From the NCBI GenBank assembly GCA_029378245.1, contig JARKIF010000116.1:1-64000 (forward strand): 64,000 nucleotides of DNA, written 5' to 3'. This stretch comes from Roridomyces roridus. Its lineage: Eukaryota > Basidiomycota > Agaricomycetes > Agaricales > Mycenaceae. The notes below the pieces were generated by a model. That model made no database searches and was not told the DNA's origin. It worked only from the letters and a program-made list of their open reading frames with translations. Below are positions 1-11,763 of this stretch, piece after piece. Within the stretch, counting starts at the first letter, position 1, and every line of letters starts with the position of its first letter. The translations under genes and the position numbers were made by a program.

Positions 1-689
1 CCATCACGGATTCAATGAGTCTGCGCCGTTGAGTCTGCGACGTGCGTCGCCCAGGGCTCATCAATCGTCTCGGCTCTCAATTGAGTCTTAGACGTACATA
101 CTTGCACGGGGCACATCTTGCTCTCGAGACTTGAAACATCCATATGAGGATCTTGTTAATGCCGACTGAGAGGTCCAATGGCCTGTTCGGCAACTTTCGG
201 CATGCGCAGCCACATCAAAGTTTGCCACACCGCTGCCGAAACTCACAGCCCGGGTTTCCATGTAGAATCTATTTTTAACTGGGGGTTTCTGCCCGCAACC
301 GGGGTTTCTCAATAGAATTATCCCTACATATATCTGCATCAACTTCGAAAACTCGCTCCAATTGACGGATAATTCTATTGAGAAACCCCGGTTGCGGGCA
401 GAAACCCCCAGTTAAAAATAGATTCTACATGGAAACCCGGGCTGTGAGTTTCGGCAGCGGTGTGGCAAACTTTGATGTGGCTGCGCATGCCGAAAGTTGC
501 CGAACAGGCCATTGGACCTCTCAGTCGGCATTAACAAGATCCTCATATGGATGTTTCAAGTCTCGAGAGCAAGATGTGCCCCGTGCAAGTATGTACGTCT
601 AAGACTCAATTGAGAGCCGAGACGATTGATGAGCCCTGGGCGACGCACGTCGCAGACTCAACGGCGCAGACTCATTGAATCCGTGATGG
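1..689. repeat. Large inverted repeat (two 323-bp arms)
   Basis: Bases 1-323 are the reverse complement of 367-689, with a 43-bp spacer (324-366). Positions pair with a constant sum of 690, and an ORF in one arm is repeated in the other. The arms end inwards at the same sequence, GGATAATTCTATTGAGAA, which is also the terminal inverted repeat of the element at 367-1138. The structure is therefore two copies of one short element, head to head. The left copy continues beyond the window start, so its full extent is unknown. Confidence 0.93.
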
Positions 690-1138
690 CTGAGACACTG
701 GCATACCTTCAAGTCTCTTTCTTTATTCTTTCCTGGCTTGCCAACAGCATAGTACGATGATTAAAAACAGAGTCGTCACAAGTGCTGTGACAGCAGGTAA
801 GGCTGCAGGGAGGAGCCGACGCGCGACTGATGCGCCATCAACGCGCCCGCCCGAGCCATGCCAACCTCTTGGGTCGCAACTCCTCCCTCTATGATCAGGA
901 GCATCACGACAATCATCCAGTGTTACTTACCTACATACAAAAAGAATTAACATGGACTACGGTGTTTGGACTCATGAGTAGAATTGGTATGCCATGCCGA
1001 GACATGCCGCTGGCGGCAGAGTTGCCGATCAAAATTGATCCAATCGAAGAAACCCCCCCTCAGAATATTTTACAAATTTGGGGCTTCTATATACGGGGGG
1101 TTTCTGCGTGCACCCCGGGCTTCTCAATAGAATTATCC
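367..1138. mobile_element. Non-autonomous TIR element, 9-bp target duplication (MULE-like)
   Basis: The 772-bp element begins GGATAATTCTATTGAGAA and ends with its complement at 1138. The two ends match imperfectly over about 45 bp, including the inner AGAAACCCCC block. The 9-mer CCAATTGAC lies directly outside both ends (358-366 and 1139-1147), a clean target-site duplication. No transposase is encoded. A 9-bp duplication fits Mutator-like elements, but TIR similarity to a named family was not tested. Confidence 0.85.
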
Positions 1139-1147
1139 CCAATTGAC

Positions 1148-1578
1148 AGATATCTACGTATAACTGTAAGTTCGCCATCCTTGGCGATCAGACGGAGGCT
1201 TTGCCTTTGACAGTTCGTGATGTCCGTCTATGAAGATCTGCACAAAACAACTGGACCCACAAAAAACACAGCTTGAACTGCTCAACTCGGTACCTCTACA
1301 CATATATTCGTGCATCTAGGTCTGACTTTCTTTGTCTGAATCCCAGGATCATCACCATCCCCCGCTACCCATTTGCTCCTTCTGGCATGCTCGCCCGCTC
1401 TCCGAAGGTCGGTCAGGCGTATGGAGGTGTATGGCTCCATGCGGTGAGATTCCTGCTTCCATCTCTTGGCATGCGATGCCACGCCGCATGGATTTTACAC
1501 CGGAGGCCGATATACGCATAGGCACTTGAGTCTTGGTAAACGAAGTCCTTCTCTACGCCTCCCCTTCTTCCGTCATCC
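1148..1578. other. No gene recognised
   Basis: Only short overlapping ORFs without recognisable domains. The stretch lies between the 9-bp target duplication and the integrase start, and presumably contains that gene's promoter. Confidence 0.5.
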
Positions 1579-3349
1579 ATGTCAGAACCCCTCCAGAATC
1601 TGCGCGCCGCCTACACCATTCTGGAGCGCAATGTCATCCGGGCTCTACGTACCCAGCGCGGAGACAGTGGGCAACTCACGCGTCAGGTGAACGAAGTCCT
1701 GCAATTTCTGCAGGCTGCTGAGCAGGTGCGTCCTCATGTTTACGCGATTTGACCACCGAGACTCATGCTTTTCTCAGCACCGCAGCGCATTCCCCCCCAG
1801 CGAGTACGGGACGCTGCAGCAGAGCGTGTCCGCCATGATTTCCCAGCTCGATGAAGCTCGCCACCTCTCTTCTGATCCCCCCGACGCCCCGAATCTCGTC
1901 GTCTCTCATCGGGTTGCCACTGGCGGGCGGCCGCGTATCGACATTGACCCCACCTTTCTGACTGAGGCCTTGCAGCTACGCGGGACGACTCACCTCGCTG
2001 AGGTCTTCAACTGCAGCTCACGCACTGTGCGTCGTTGTGCAATCCAATACGGCCTTGTCCAGCCGGGTCGCCCTGTCTACACCGATACCCCCCATGCCGA
2101 CGGCACCGTCACTCGCACCTACTCCTCGGCGAGGTCACGCCGACAGGTTTCCACCCTCTCCGACGATCAACTGGATGCCCTCGTCACCAGCATCCTGGAG
2201 GTATTCCCCAGCTTTGGTCGTCGTATGCTCTCCGGACGGCTGAAAGCTGCTGGGCATCGCGTGCCCAAGGAGCGGCTCATCGCCTCCTACCTGCGCGTTC
2301 ACGGGTCTCCAGGCATGTTCGGCCATCGCGTCATCACGCGCAGGCCGTATCGGGTTGCTGGGGCAAACTCGCTGTGGCATCACGATGGCCAGCACGGTGC
2401 GATTTTCCCCTCACTTTGAATGATAGCTCATCCGTCTTGATAGGTCTCATTCGGTTCAAGATCGTGATTCACTGTTTTATTGACGGTAAATCTCGCTTCA
2501 TCACCGGCATTCGGGTGAGCAACAACAACCTCGCCGCCACCGTCCTCGACCTATTCCGTGAGGCTGTCGCCACGCACGGTCTTCCCAGTCGCGTTCGAGG
2601 CGATCACGGAACGGAGAACGTCCTTGTTGCAGCCTACATGGAGGATGCACGTGGAGTCGCTCGCGGGTCGTATATTTGGGGCCGGTGAGTCCGCTCAAAA
2701 CTAATCAAGATGTGATTCTCATGTCCCGAGTAGGAGCGTGCACAACACGCGTATCGAACATTTGTGGTACGACGTGACCCATGGCTTTGGCCAGAAGTGG
2801 AAGAAGTTCTTCATCGACCTCGAGGTCCATGAAGGCTTGAATCCGCAGGTCCCTGCCCACATCTGGCTCCTCCACCATCTTTTCCTTCACCACATCAATG
2901 CGGACGCGCAGGAGTGGGCCGACGCGTGGAATTCCCACGTCCTCAGCATCCGTCATGAGCGTAACCGTTCGCCTCGTGATATCTTCCTCTTCAGCATGCT
3001 TCAGGATGGCCCGCGTGGTCTGGAGCATCGTGTTGACCCGATCGAGGATGAGGTGGACGATCCTGATACATACGGCATCGACTGGGACACTGCTAACGAC
3101 CCGACGCTGATGAATCATCTCCTCACGCAGAATCCGCACGAGTGGGAGGAGCAGAACCCTTTTGCGCCCGGTCTGGACAACCTCTCACATGTGCCATGTG
3201 ATACGCCGGACTCTCCGTTCACCGTGGCCGAGATCAACGAGTTGGATCGGCGCCTTGGGCTGCGTGTCGACTTGCAGTCGCGTAGTATGCATGTCCGACG
3301 GTTGGTTTGGAGGGAAGCGATGGAGATTTGTAGCCATTTTTATGATTAG
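1579..3349 (+). CDS. Integrase core (rve-type, DD34E) protein
   Basis: Four exons (1579-1725, 1778-2396, 2444-2684, 2734-3349) give a 540-aa protein. Introns of 47-52 nt with GTGCG/GTGAG donors keep the frame. A helix-turn-helix-like segment lies near residues 121-141. The catalytic core follows: D252 in WHHDGQH, D309 in RGDHGTEN and E344 in HNTRIEHLW, i.e. D-56-D-34-E. This is the acidic triad of retroviral-type integrases and related DDE transposases, which cut and join DNA ends. No reverse transcriptase or protease is nearby, so it resembles the stand-alone integrase-core genes widespread in Agaricomycetes rather than an LTR retrotransposon. The C-terminal ~190 residues are unassigned. The start was chosen as the first ATG in frame with a clean donor. 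The frame is intact, so it may be active. Confidence 0.82.
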
Positions 3350-3699
3350 ATGTGTATAGTACAAAAATGGATGCATATAAACAATCAAATTGAATCAGCG
3401 CTTCGAGTTATCCTCGGAAACATTCACGTTCTCGTGGGCGGCCCTGTACAACGGAAATCAGCTAGCGGAAGGGGGGAGTATGTTCTGGCAGACGCACATG
3501 GAAGTAAAACCGCCATACGAGTCCTTCGGATCGCGATGCACACCTCCGAAACTGTGCCTTCGAAACAGTGAAGTTGGTCAGTCAATGTGTTAAAAAAGAC
3601 GTACTGGGTGTGGTTGGAATTGAATATTATCGAAGCAGGGATGGAGCTATTAAACATATCAGTCAGTAGTGCATAATGTGAGCAGCAGAAAGCCTACCT
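3350..3699. other. No gene recognised
   Basis: AT-rich in its first part. No domain, repeat or structured element was recognised between the convergent ends of the integrase gene and the small acidic ORF. Confidence 0.4.
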
Positions 3700-3991
3700 T
3701 CAGTCCTCGTCTTCCTCATCGTCCGTCACCGGCTCCAGCCCTGGCATCTTATCGCTGTCAGCCTCGGATACGTGTTCCTCGGATGCGGTGGGACCCGTAC
3801 TACAAGCAGTCAGTTGTATACAGCATAAGAACGAACCACGCTCACCGGTGTGAAGTTGTTGGGCTCACATCATCGCTGGCGGACTCGGATGTGCGTGCCT
3901 CGGATGCGGTGGCATCGACAACGTTGTCATACGGGCCGGTATGGGGGGCATCAGGCATTCCGTCGTGCAAGACATTCTGTGAGGCGGACAT
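3700..3991 (-). CDS. Small acidic Ser/Glu/Asp-rich protein, hypothetical
   Basis: Two exons on the minus strand (3846-3991, 3700-3799) joined by a GTGAGC...TAG intron give 81 residues. Both exons carry a similar motif (ATASEARTSESASDD and PTASEEHVSEADSDK), and the protein ends in an acidic tail, TDDEEDED. The repeated motif across a spliced junction and the consistent frame argue for a real gene. There is no recognisable domain, and an open frame extends upstream of the chosen ATG, so this could be the 3' end of something larger. Function unknown. Confidence 0.35.
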
Positions 3992-4848
3992 GGTAAGAGG
4001 GAGAGAATACGACTCCATGACAGGTGATAGGGTTCGATCGATATTTGATCGGCCTCGGCAAATAAAATATAAATGGCACGGTGTATCATGCAAAAAGATT
4101 TCGTGCCTGAGGGCCTCGCATTGGCCTCGGATGACGGAATTAAGGACCAGGTAAAGAATTGAGTCTTGCATGCCAGGCATTGGAAGGCGCTGTCGGCGTT
4201 CCAAAATGTGCCGGCTCGGAGCTTGTCGATCCGGCAACTGAAATTAGGAGCTCGGCTGCGATCGGTCTCTCCGATCTGAGTATCTTTGGTGCACATCGTG
4301 CGCGTGTTTACTTCCTCAGAAGGGCTTCAAGTTCTCACAAGCTTCTCACATGATTATTTCCTTGGAATAACTGAGCTAGTTGGCACGGAGGTCGGAGGCG
4401 TTCATGTCGGTGATAGCGGAAATCATGTCAACCGGAGTCATGCGGCGATCGTCGATCAATGTTTCAATATTGACAGTTGACGTGGCACAATTCCTTTCTT
4501 CTTCCTCTCACCTCCGTCCACTTCTGGGAGAGGGGAGACTCCTTAGATCAGCTTTGCTCAATTCTCCGTACTTACACTTGCTGGGGAATCAACACGCAAG
4601 AAACCCAGGGCCAGGTGTCCGCCACACAGCAATTTGCAATGAGGGATAATCCATGGTCCGGCAATTTGAAAAGCGCAATAAAATGACGTCGTCGGGGTAC
4701 TGAGCAATGAATTTTGGATGCCCAGTGCCCCGAGGACGTCATTTTCGATCCAATTCCGGCTGCACCTTCACCCCTTTTCCAGAACGCAGATCGTTAGCGT
4801 TTCAAGGGCCCCTATCCTTGCTTGGCACTCCCTTCCTGAATCCCCACC
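3992..4848. other. Intergenic region upstream of the TET/JBP-like gene
   Basis: No convincing coding region. It contains the inverted repeat at 4680-4745 described separately. Short ORFs here lack recognisable domains. Confidence 0.4.
4680..4745. promoter_or_regulatory. Inverted repeat with TGACGTC half-sites
   Basis: Two 21-bp arms (4680-4700 and 4725-4745) are inverted copies with two mismatches, separated by 24 bp. Each carries the core ATGACGTC, close to the ATF/CREB-type palindrome TGACGTCA. The structure lies about 105 bp upstream of the dioxygenase start codon, so it may be a bZIP-bound promoter element. It could equally be a remnant of a small hairpin element. Confidence 0.4.
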
Positions 4849-7800
4849 ATGTCCACCAGACTCCTCGTGCCCATACACCTGCGGGGGCGCGATCCCATGC
4901 TTGGTCCCATCTTCAAAGCTCCTAACCACCCCCTTGTGCAAAGACAACAGGTCGCTCTCGTCGTTGTTCGAGATACATCCGAGTCTGCGATGGAAGAGCT
5001 TCAGACATGGGAGGAGGAACAGCCGATACCCGCTGGCACGGATGAGGAATTTGCTGCTCTCGGTGCGTTATACAATTCGACAGCTCGGTGCATCTTTGAC
5101 GACTTTAATCCAGGTCTCTATCAGTTGGATCCCACGGCGGAAACGTTGGTGTTTGGGCGAGCGGCTGAGACTGCCGATCCCAATATGGATGTCTTGTTGG
5201 CGTGGTACACCCCTGCGTGCGTCACTACATTCTCTATTGCTCTCTTATGTTGACTGACCGAAAGTTCCTTCATGGATGATGCGGCCAAGCAACAATTGCT
5301 CGCAGCAACGAACGCTGCCATGGGAGACGAGTCTGAGATGACCCTCTCTCCGCCCGTGTTTGAGGATGGTGCATGGACTGGGGGGCTCCTCATCGAGCGT
5401 GGTGCCGACCCAGTCGAGGAGGGTACACGCTGCTACACCATCGCCAACTCGCTCCAATCTCAGCGCGATATCTGGAGCCCCTGTGCTGACTCCAAAGTTT
5501 GTCGCACATTCAGCAAGGACAACGAACTGCGCCGTGACCTGAATATCGTGCGTCACCGCCCTTTCATGGGCTTCCAAGTACTGACCCACCCGAATCAGGC
5601 TGTTGGACGCTTCTCCGCCGAAGCAATGAAACAGATTCCTCCCTCCGTTCGAAGCGCCATCGAAGACTACAAGGATATGTTGAACGTCCCTCCTCTCGGC
5701 GTTCCGAGGAATGTCGCTCACAATGCGCTCCAGCTCAATATCGCCCCGGCTGTTCCTTTCGGCAGCAGTACGTCTTCGCTCCAGCTTGTTGATGCCACTC
5801 ATTACCAGATCTCGTAGAGCAAGGTCTCTCGTCGTTGGGGACTTTTGGGAAATCGCACAAGGACAAGAAAGATGATCCCGGCCGCTACACTCACATGACA
5901 ACTTGCTCTCGTCTGCCTGACAACTACATCCTCGGCAAATTCCACATTATCGCGCTCGGTATTTATGTCACCTTGCACAACTACGACTCGGTCAATTTCT
6001 GTGGTCTGTTTTCACACGGCGGCACGCCCCCTGTGGCTCCTGAGGGGGAAGAAGTTCAGTGCGACGCATACCGCCTCACCTTCATTTCTTACCCTCCGCT
6101 CAGGATGGGCGGTGGTGGTGGTAATCCCGTTGTAGCGATGGGTCTTGGGAGTATGCCGTTTGAGCAGCTCAAACAGCTGCGCCTTGTCGAGTGAGCATTC
6201 ATATTCTGCATGTGTTTCAATTCTGATTGCTTGCAGCTCCGAAGAAGACGAGCCCGTGTCGTACATGCCTGGCGCGAACTTCGCTGTCGATGGTCAGGTT
6301 GTCATGAACAACCGCGCGCATGTCACCTTCATTGCCCGCGCACTCCTTCTTCATTCTGTATTCATTTTGAATCAGCTACCGCCCGGATACAATGTCCAGG
6401 TCGATTCCGATCGGCTTCTCTCCGCCATCTCTTTCCTTGACGGCGGGATACGCGAGTCCGTCGGTCCGTGGGCCAATGCCCCTGGTTATCGTCGTCCCCA
6501 CCAGTCCACTTCCTCCCCTTCCGCTCCGGCTGCCGCTGCAGACAACGTGAACCTCTCTCCGCAGCGTGATCGCCGCTCCGAGATTCTTCACGCGTTTTAT
6601 CTGCACAGTAACCGCATGCGGCCATGGATTCCACACAAGTCATCCCGCAAGCTCTTCGACATTGATACTTCCGGCGCTTTAGTTCAAGTTGAACCCGTCA
6701 ACCCATCGCTCCCTCCTCCCACGGGTCTGGGCAACAACAGACGACCTGGGATGCGTCCCCGCACAGGTACAATATTCGCTTGCATTTCAATGGTCCCACT
6801 GACAGGTTATATTCAGCCAAACCGAAGTGGAAAAAACGTAAGATTTATTCGTCTAACATGCCTCCATGGCTGACCATGTTTCCTGCAGCCGTTGGTATAA
6901 CTTTAGCCAAACCCAAATGGAAAAAACGTAGCATTTATTCGTTTAGCGTGCCTCCGTCGCTGACCATGTTTCTTGCAGGTACAACTGCGAAGCCTCGTCC
7001 CAACCCTCGTCCTGGGAAGAAACGCGCAAACAAGAGCAAGAATCCTGCCGGCAGTGGTGAGTATCTTTCCTTGTTCTCTTCGCTGATCCTCGGTCACTCA
7101 CTTTAGCCAGGTACGGATGCGAATGACAACAGTCCTGCAAACCATGCAACCAATGGCGGCATCAGTGGTAAACATATTGACCTTCTATTCAATTCCTTCA
7201 TTGCTCAATAATCACCTTTGTCAGGCATCGAGGTCGAAGACCCTCGCGACGGTGATTTCTCTCCCAGTTCCCCGTCTACGGGCATGGCGACCTCTACGCC
7301 AGGTAGTATCCTTTTCCTTTCCCTTTTTTTCTTTCTTCATTGACGATCATAACAGGGAGCGAACGGCAACTCCGCAGCTCAAAGCGCCCGCAGGATGGTT
7401 CGCATCGCCCTCTCCCCTTTTTTGCCCAAGCTAACAATGCTCCCAGAGTCATCCTCAAGCGACAATCCCCGGAAACGGGTTCGCATAACGTATGGACAGC
7501 AGCCGGGGGCAACTCGCTCCGACAACGCTCCTGCTACCTCTGTGCACGGTAATGTTGGTTCTTAAGCTCACATTCGCGTGGCTAATTGTTCTGCTCAGAT
7601 CTTTGGGCTAATAGTTCTCTTGCTGCTCTCGAGAGCGATCCTGCAATGAGAGAATCATCTTGCCTTGCTCTTGCATCCAACGCTGTCCCAGTTGTGAACC
7701 AAATTCGGAATGGGGACGGCGATATGGTTGTCGATGTGGCAGACATTACCTTGGCGCAAATGTTTCCACCTCCGTTGGAATACTATGGTGTGTGGGACGA

Positions 7801-9660
7801 CGTTCTGTATTGTTTTTAGACACGCGCTCATTTGTAAAAGATGCGGCTACAATCTTTTGTAATAAACTTGCTGGTGCTATCATCCAAGAGCGAGACAACA
7901 TCCTCCGCGCTTACCAGCAGACTTCCCATCATCGCTACATCGCTCCATTCCTCGCCCTCGATGCTGCATTTGATGGTATTCGTGCCGCACCGGGCTCAGT
8001 TGCCACCTGCGTCTCGATTTCGCGTGTCTGGTCACAGCTTGATCGTCTAAACCGCGCGGAAGGCGAAGCAATGCTGCAACTGAAGTTGATTCGATACAGT
8101 GTCATGCAGTCGACCGGATTTCTGTGGTGTTGGTTGGATACATATTGCGTGTCGCAGATTCGTGCGGCGTTGCAGGCTCCAACAGAGATCTGGATTGGAC
8201 GGTTGGCGAGATTGATCCACACGCTCATGTCCACCGGTATCCAGAAAAAGCGTATACGCCCGAAGGATGTTGGATTGGATGGAATCGAGGCGGTCTTCGA
8301 TTTCAAACAGCGCACCACATTTGATCTTACGGTGGACGAACAACTTCTCACTGGAGTTGTCCTCGAGATCATCGCTTTCTGGTTGAATTTCCCGCGCACC
8401 TACTCCCGTCAACAGTCCTGGTTCATCAACACCATGGTCACCACCGGCTACTCATCTGCTCTGTTCTTGGACTGCGCTTGGGGCGCCTTTACCCATGTGC
8501 GCAGCACTATATCGGGCACTTCGGACATCAATATGTCCACCCCTGTCGCGTTCTCTCCCCTAGCCCTTGCTTTACGGAATTTGGCGCTCACGAATGAGCA
8601 AACTGTTGCATTGGAACAGATGCGGACCGCTCTCTTCAACTATCGTCATCGGGCCATTGCGGATGCAGCATCCTTCCAACTTCAACTCGCCATGATCCCT
8701 TCCCAGTGCTCAAAACGAGTCCACGCTATGAACCGCTTTCTGGAGTGGCTCTTGCAACTCGAACCGCTCATTGGTCTTGCGGATACCGTTGACATACAGG
8801 GGGATGGCACGTTGGGCAAATTTCAGAGAGCGGTGCACCAGGACCGCGATTATCTTCTCCCGTTTCGGGAGCACGGCCCTTCCCGTATTGTGTCGCGCCT
8901 ACCGGGAAATGCATTCGATCCTCTCCATGCGCGTGCTCGCAGCGGTCTTTATAGCGGCCTCCTTTTCTGGGGCGTTTACTTTGCCACCAAATTCGCTCAT
9001 CACGCAACGTCCACCCTCTTTGCCTCGCCTCGAGATTGGGACGCACAGGTTGCGGCAGTCGGCCAACAGCCTCCCACATTCTTTTGCAATGTGAAGGCCT
9101 ACGGATCTGTCAAGTGCTACCGGAGCGTCAAGCTTGTCCAGCAACATTTCGACGCTGTGATTACGCCTGGCACAAACAAACCGTGCCCCGGTGAGGAGTG
9201 GGAACAGAGCACGCGCGATGGAAAGTTTCCATTCCGCGAATGTCACAGGTTCCTCACCCGCAGCAAGCCGCGGTCCCTTTTCCTCGAAATTGGGGATTTG
9301 ATTGCGTTTCTACTCGCTGCTGATTTCGTTTATGCAGGGGCGGTGGAGATGCCCAGTGTTGACGATGCTGGTTATTTCGTCTGGAAGCTCAACGCGGGCG
9401 CGGTCAGAGGGCTTGAGACTCTCGGATTAATTGCACCACGGCGTCGCAAGTTGAGCAGCAGCAGTTACCATCTGCCCGACGAAGCCGAGGTCAAGTCTGC
9501 GTTCTCGCAGCTTTATGGCTTTCTCGACAGCCGCCTTTCCCCGGAGCAAAAGGAACGCATGGTCTTTGATCTGTTTATGGTCGAGAATAGCCTCTGCAAG
9601 TCCGGTCGTTGGATTGCGGCCAAACTCACGGCACCTGTAGCAGATTTGTTGGAGTGCTAA
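4849..9660 (+). CDS. TET/JBP-like 2OG-Fe(II) dioxygenase, 1400-aa multidomain protein
   Basis: Thirteen exons: 4849-5216, 5265-5767, 5818-6190, 6237-6766, 6817-6837, 6907-6927, 6979-7056, 7111-7167, 7225-7302, 7356-7397, 7447-7548, 7599-7787, 7820-9660. They give 4203 nt in one frame. Residues ~270-395 match the TET/JBP double-stranded beta-helix: a stretch with ALQLN, then HKD (H304, D306) and SHGGTPP (H357) as the iron triad, and AYRLTF (R376) as the 2-oxoglutarate anchor. TET/JBP enzymes oxidise methylated bases in DNA. The middle (~540-810) is low-complexity, basic and encoded by nine small exons, all bounded by phase-1 introns and two of them tandemly duplicated 21-nt microexons. The last exon encodes 614 residues of unknown fold. 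It converges with the 9729-11583 gene with a 68-bp gap. Substrate and C-terminal role are not inferable. Confidence 0.8.
6806..6978 (+). repeat. Tandem duplication of a microexon plus intron
   Basis: Two adjacent units (6806-6888 and 6889-6978) each contain a 21-nt exon (6817-6837, 6907-6927) encoding a KPKWKK-type basic heptapeptide, followed by an intron with near-identical sequence ending in TGACCATGTTTC.TGCAG. Both exons are phase 1-1, so either can be skipped or included without breaking the frame. Confidence 0.8.
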
Positions 9661-9728
9661 TTGTTTCTCAAATATAAATGTCACGCAGTTTCCGATGCAA
9701 GCAGTTATTTCATTTTAAAGTAGGACTA

Positions 9729-11583
9729 TTAGGGAAGACTATCAGGTATGGCACGGATCTCTTGCATCAGGGAAGCCATTTGGCATTGCACCACCTGAAC
9801 GTGAATCTCGCTCATCCCCGCAATGTACGTACTCACTGGCTCGAGAATCTGCGGCCCAAGCATCACCTCCAGGAATGCAAGGAGAGAAGAATAAGCGGTA
9901 GGCAAAGTAGCGCTGCGGCTCCAAGATCGAAGACGGGCGTGTACCTGTTTTATTTGACGGAAGTGGGTGCGGATGGTGGCAAAAGCGCTATGGTTGATGC
10001 CTGCGCCCGTGACAACATCGTCAAAGCGAATGGTAAGCCCGTCGATAACCCGGGGAGTGAGAGTGCGGCCCATGATGGAAATACCCACAGAGGCGCAGAT
10101 GCCGAGGACGATACGCTCCGTCAAGCAGTGACCGTAGGCCGTACCGTAGTTGCGGGCGTGGAGCGTTGCCAACTGCCCGTACTGCTGCGCATAGTGCTCG
10201 CGCAAGTAGGCGACCTCCGGGCTGACAGTGGGGGCAGCGGTGATGAACGGGCCAGCTGCTGCGATGCCAGACGGGGCAGGCGCGACGAAAACGGCCGGAA
10301 CAGGCGCAACGATGGTGGACGGGCCAGGCACGGCTGCAGGGAGGGAGGTAGAGCCTGCGAACGGATTCGCTTCCTGATGCAACATGAGAACAATATAGAC
10401 GGCCTGGGAGTTGAGACTCACGTAGATGTACAAGACATACACATCGATGTTGGCCGACAGATTCAAAGCAGTGAGAACCTCAGAGCGCTGAGGAGACTCT
10501 GCGATGGGAAGAAACCGAGTCCTGTGGTCATGGGAATCCTCCATCGCACGGAGTGAGGCAATCTCCCCGTACCCCGAGCCAAAGGCGTTCCAGGTCGAGT
10601 CCTCGATGGGAATAGGGAAGCGGCCAGTTCCAACATAGTAACTGGTGCGATCGACGATAGTGGCAAGAGCGCGTGCAAGAGGACCCTCGGAATACTGGAG
10701 ACGAAGAACAAGAGCTCCGTCATGCGGGTTGTTGTCGCCGAACGAGTGAACCTGGTGGAAAGTACGGCGGCCGTGAGGAGTCTGAACTCCAACAAGGTAG
10801 AGGCGTTCCACCCCTCCTGCAACAAATCAGGTTAATAACAGAGTAAATATGGACATCACGCACCCTGAATAGCAGTGTAACCCGATGAAACTGCAACGGA
10901 CGGCTCAGTTGGAGGCGAGGGAGAGGGTGCTGCCGGCGCCGGTGGGTCGGATGGCACCGGGGTTCCCAGTACACTCACCGTTGGCCAAGTGGTCAACTGC
11001 CGACGCCTGAGAATCTCTCCAACTATATGGAAGGAGCGTTCACTCCAGGTCCCCGTACACGCTGAAAGACAAAGATCAGACGGGATAATATGGACCGCAA
11101 AACTGACGATCAATGAGATGTTCCTCTCGAGTGCGGGGCGAATCCGGATCGACGTCGACGTCGACGTCAACACGAGGAAATTCTGCTGGACAGACAGTCA
11201 GAGGAAGTAGAAGAAGCGGACCCAGCGCACCTCCATTGTCAGACCTCACACGTAAGCGCCGCGGGAGAGGAGAGGGACTGTCAGGGATCTCCAACACGTC
11301 TGGCAGATGTAAGCCAGAGGTTTGCCGGCAAAAAGAGCAGAATCTCACCTTCATTCATGACCAGATAGTTTGAAACGGCCTGAGCGTCGGCCTGTTGCTG
11401 GAACCCTTCTTCAAGGGCATTGTCTATTGGATCAAGGATATCGGTGTCATCATCGCTGTCACTCGAAGACTCGGAGCCGTCGTCCTGAGGGGGTAGAGCA
11501 AAGGAGACAGGAGAATCATCGTGGCGGGGCTGTCGACCTCGACTGGCTCTGGCAGGGTTGCGTCGAATTGGGGGGGCAGACAT
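9729..11583 (-). CDS. Hypothetical 564-aa protein convergent with the TET/JBP-like gene
   Basis: Four exons on the minus strand (11349-11583, 11250-11299, 10864-11185, 9729-10816) stay in frame for 564 residues. The N-terminus is basic, then acidic and serine-rich (SESSSDSDDDTDILD). A Pro/Ala/Ser-rich linker lies near residues 168-200. Two larger ordered regions follow, separated by a second Pro/Ala/Val-rich linker around residue 350. No family was recognised. The protein carries no obvious signal peptide. It ends 68 bp from the dioxygenase stop codon, an arrangement suggesting the two genes share history. The second exon boundary is the least certain, because a longer reading of the second intron is also open. 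Confidence 0.6.
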
Positions 11584-11763
11584 GGGGCACTCAGACGCAA
11601 CACCACCAGCGGATTTATATCTTGTTTCAAGGCCCGAGGCATCGCACATTCCTGATAACCGGAACTGAACCTTGTGGTTTGCACCACGAGGCACCAAACA
11701 TACCTCGTGGGTCTGCGCTTGTGGTGGTTGGCCATTGCCTATTTTGTACATGCGATGTTGATG

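Noticed and set aside
9678..10556. 292-codon plus-strand ORF
   Set aside because: Antisense shadow of the 564-aa gene; no domain.
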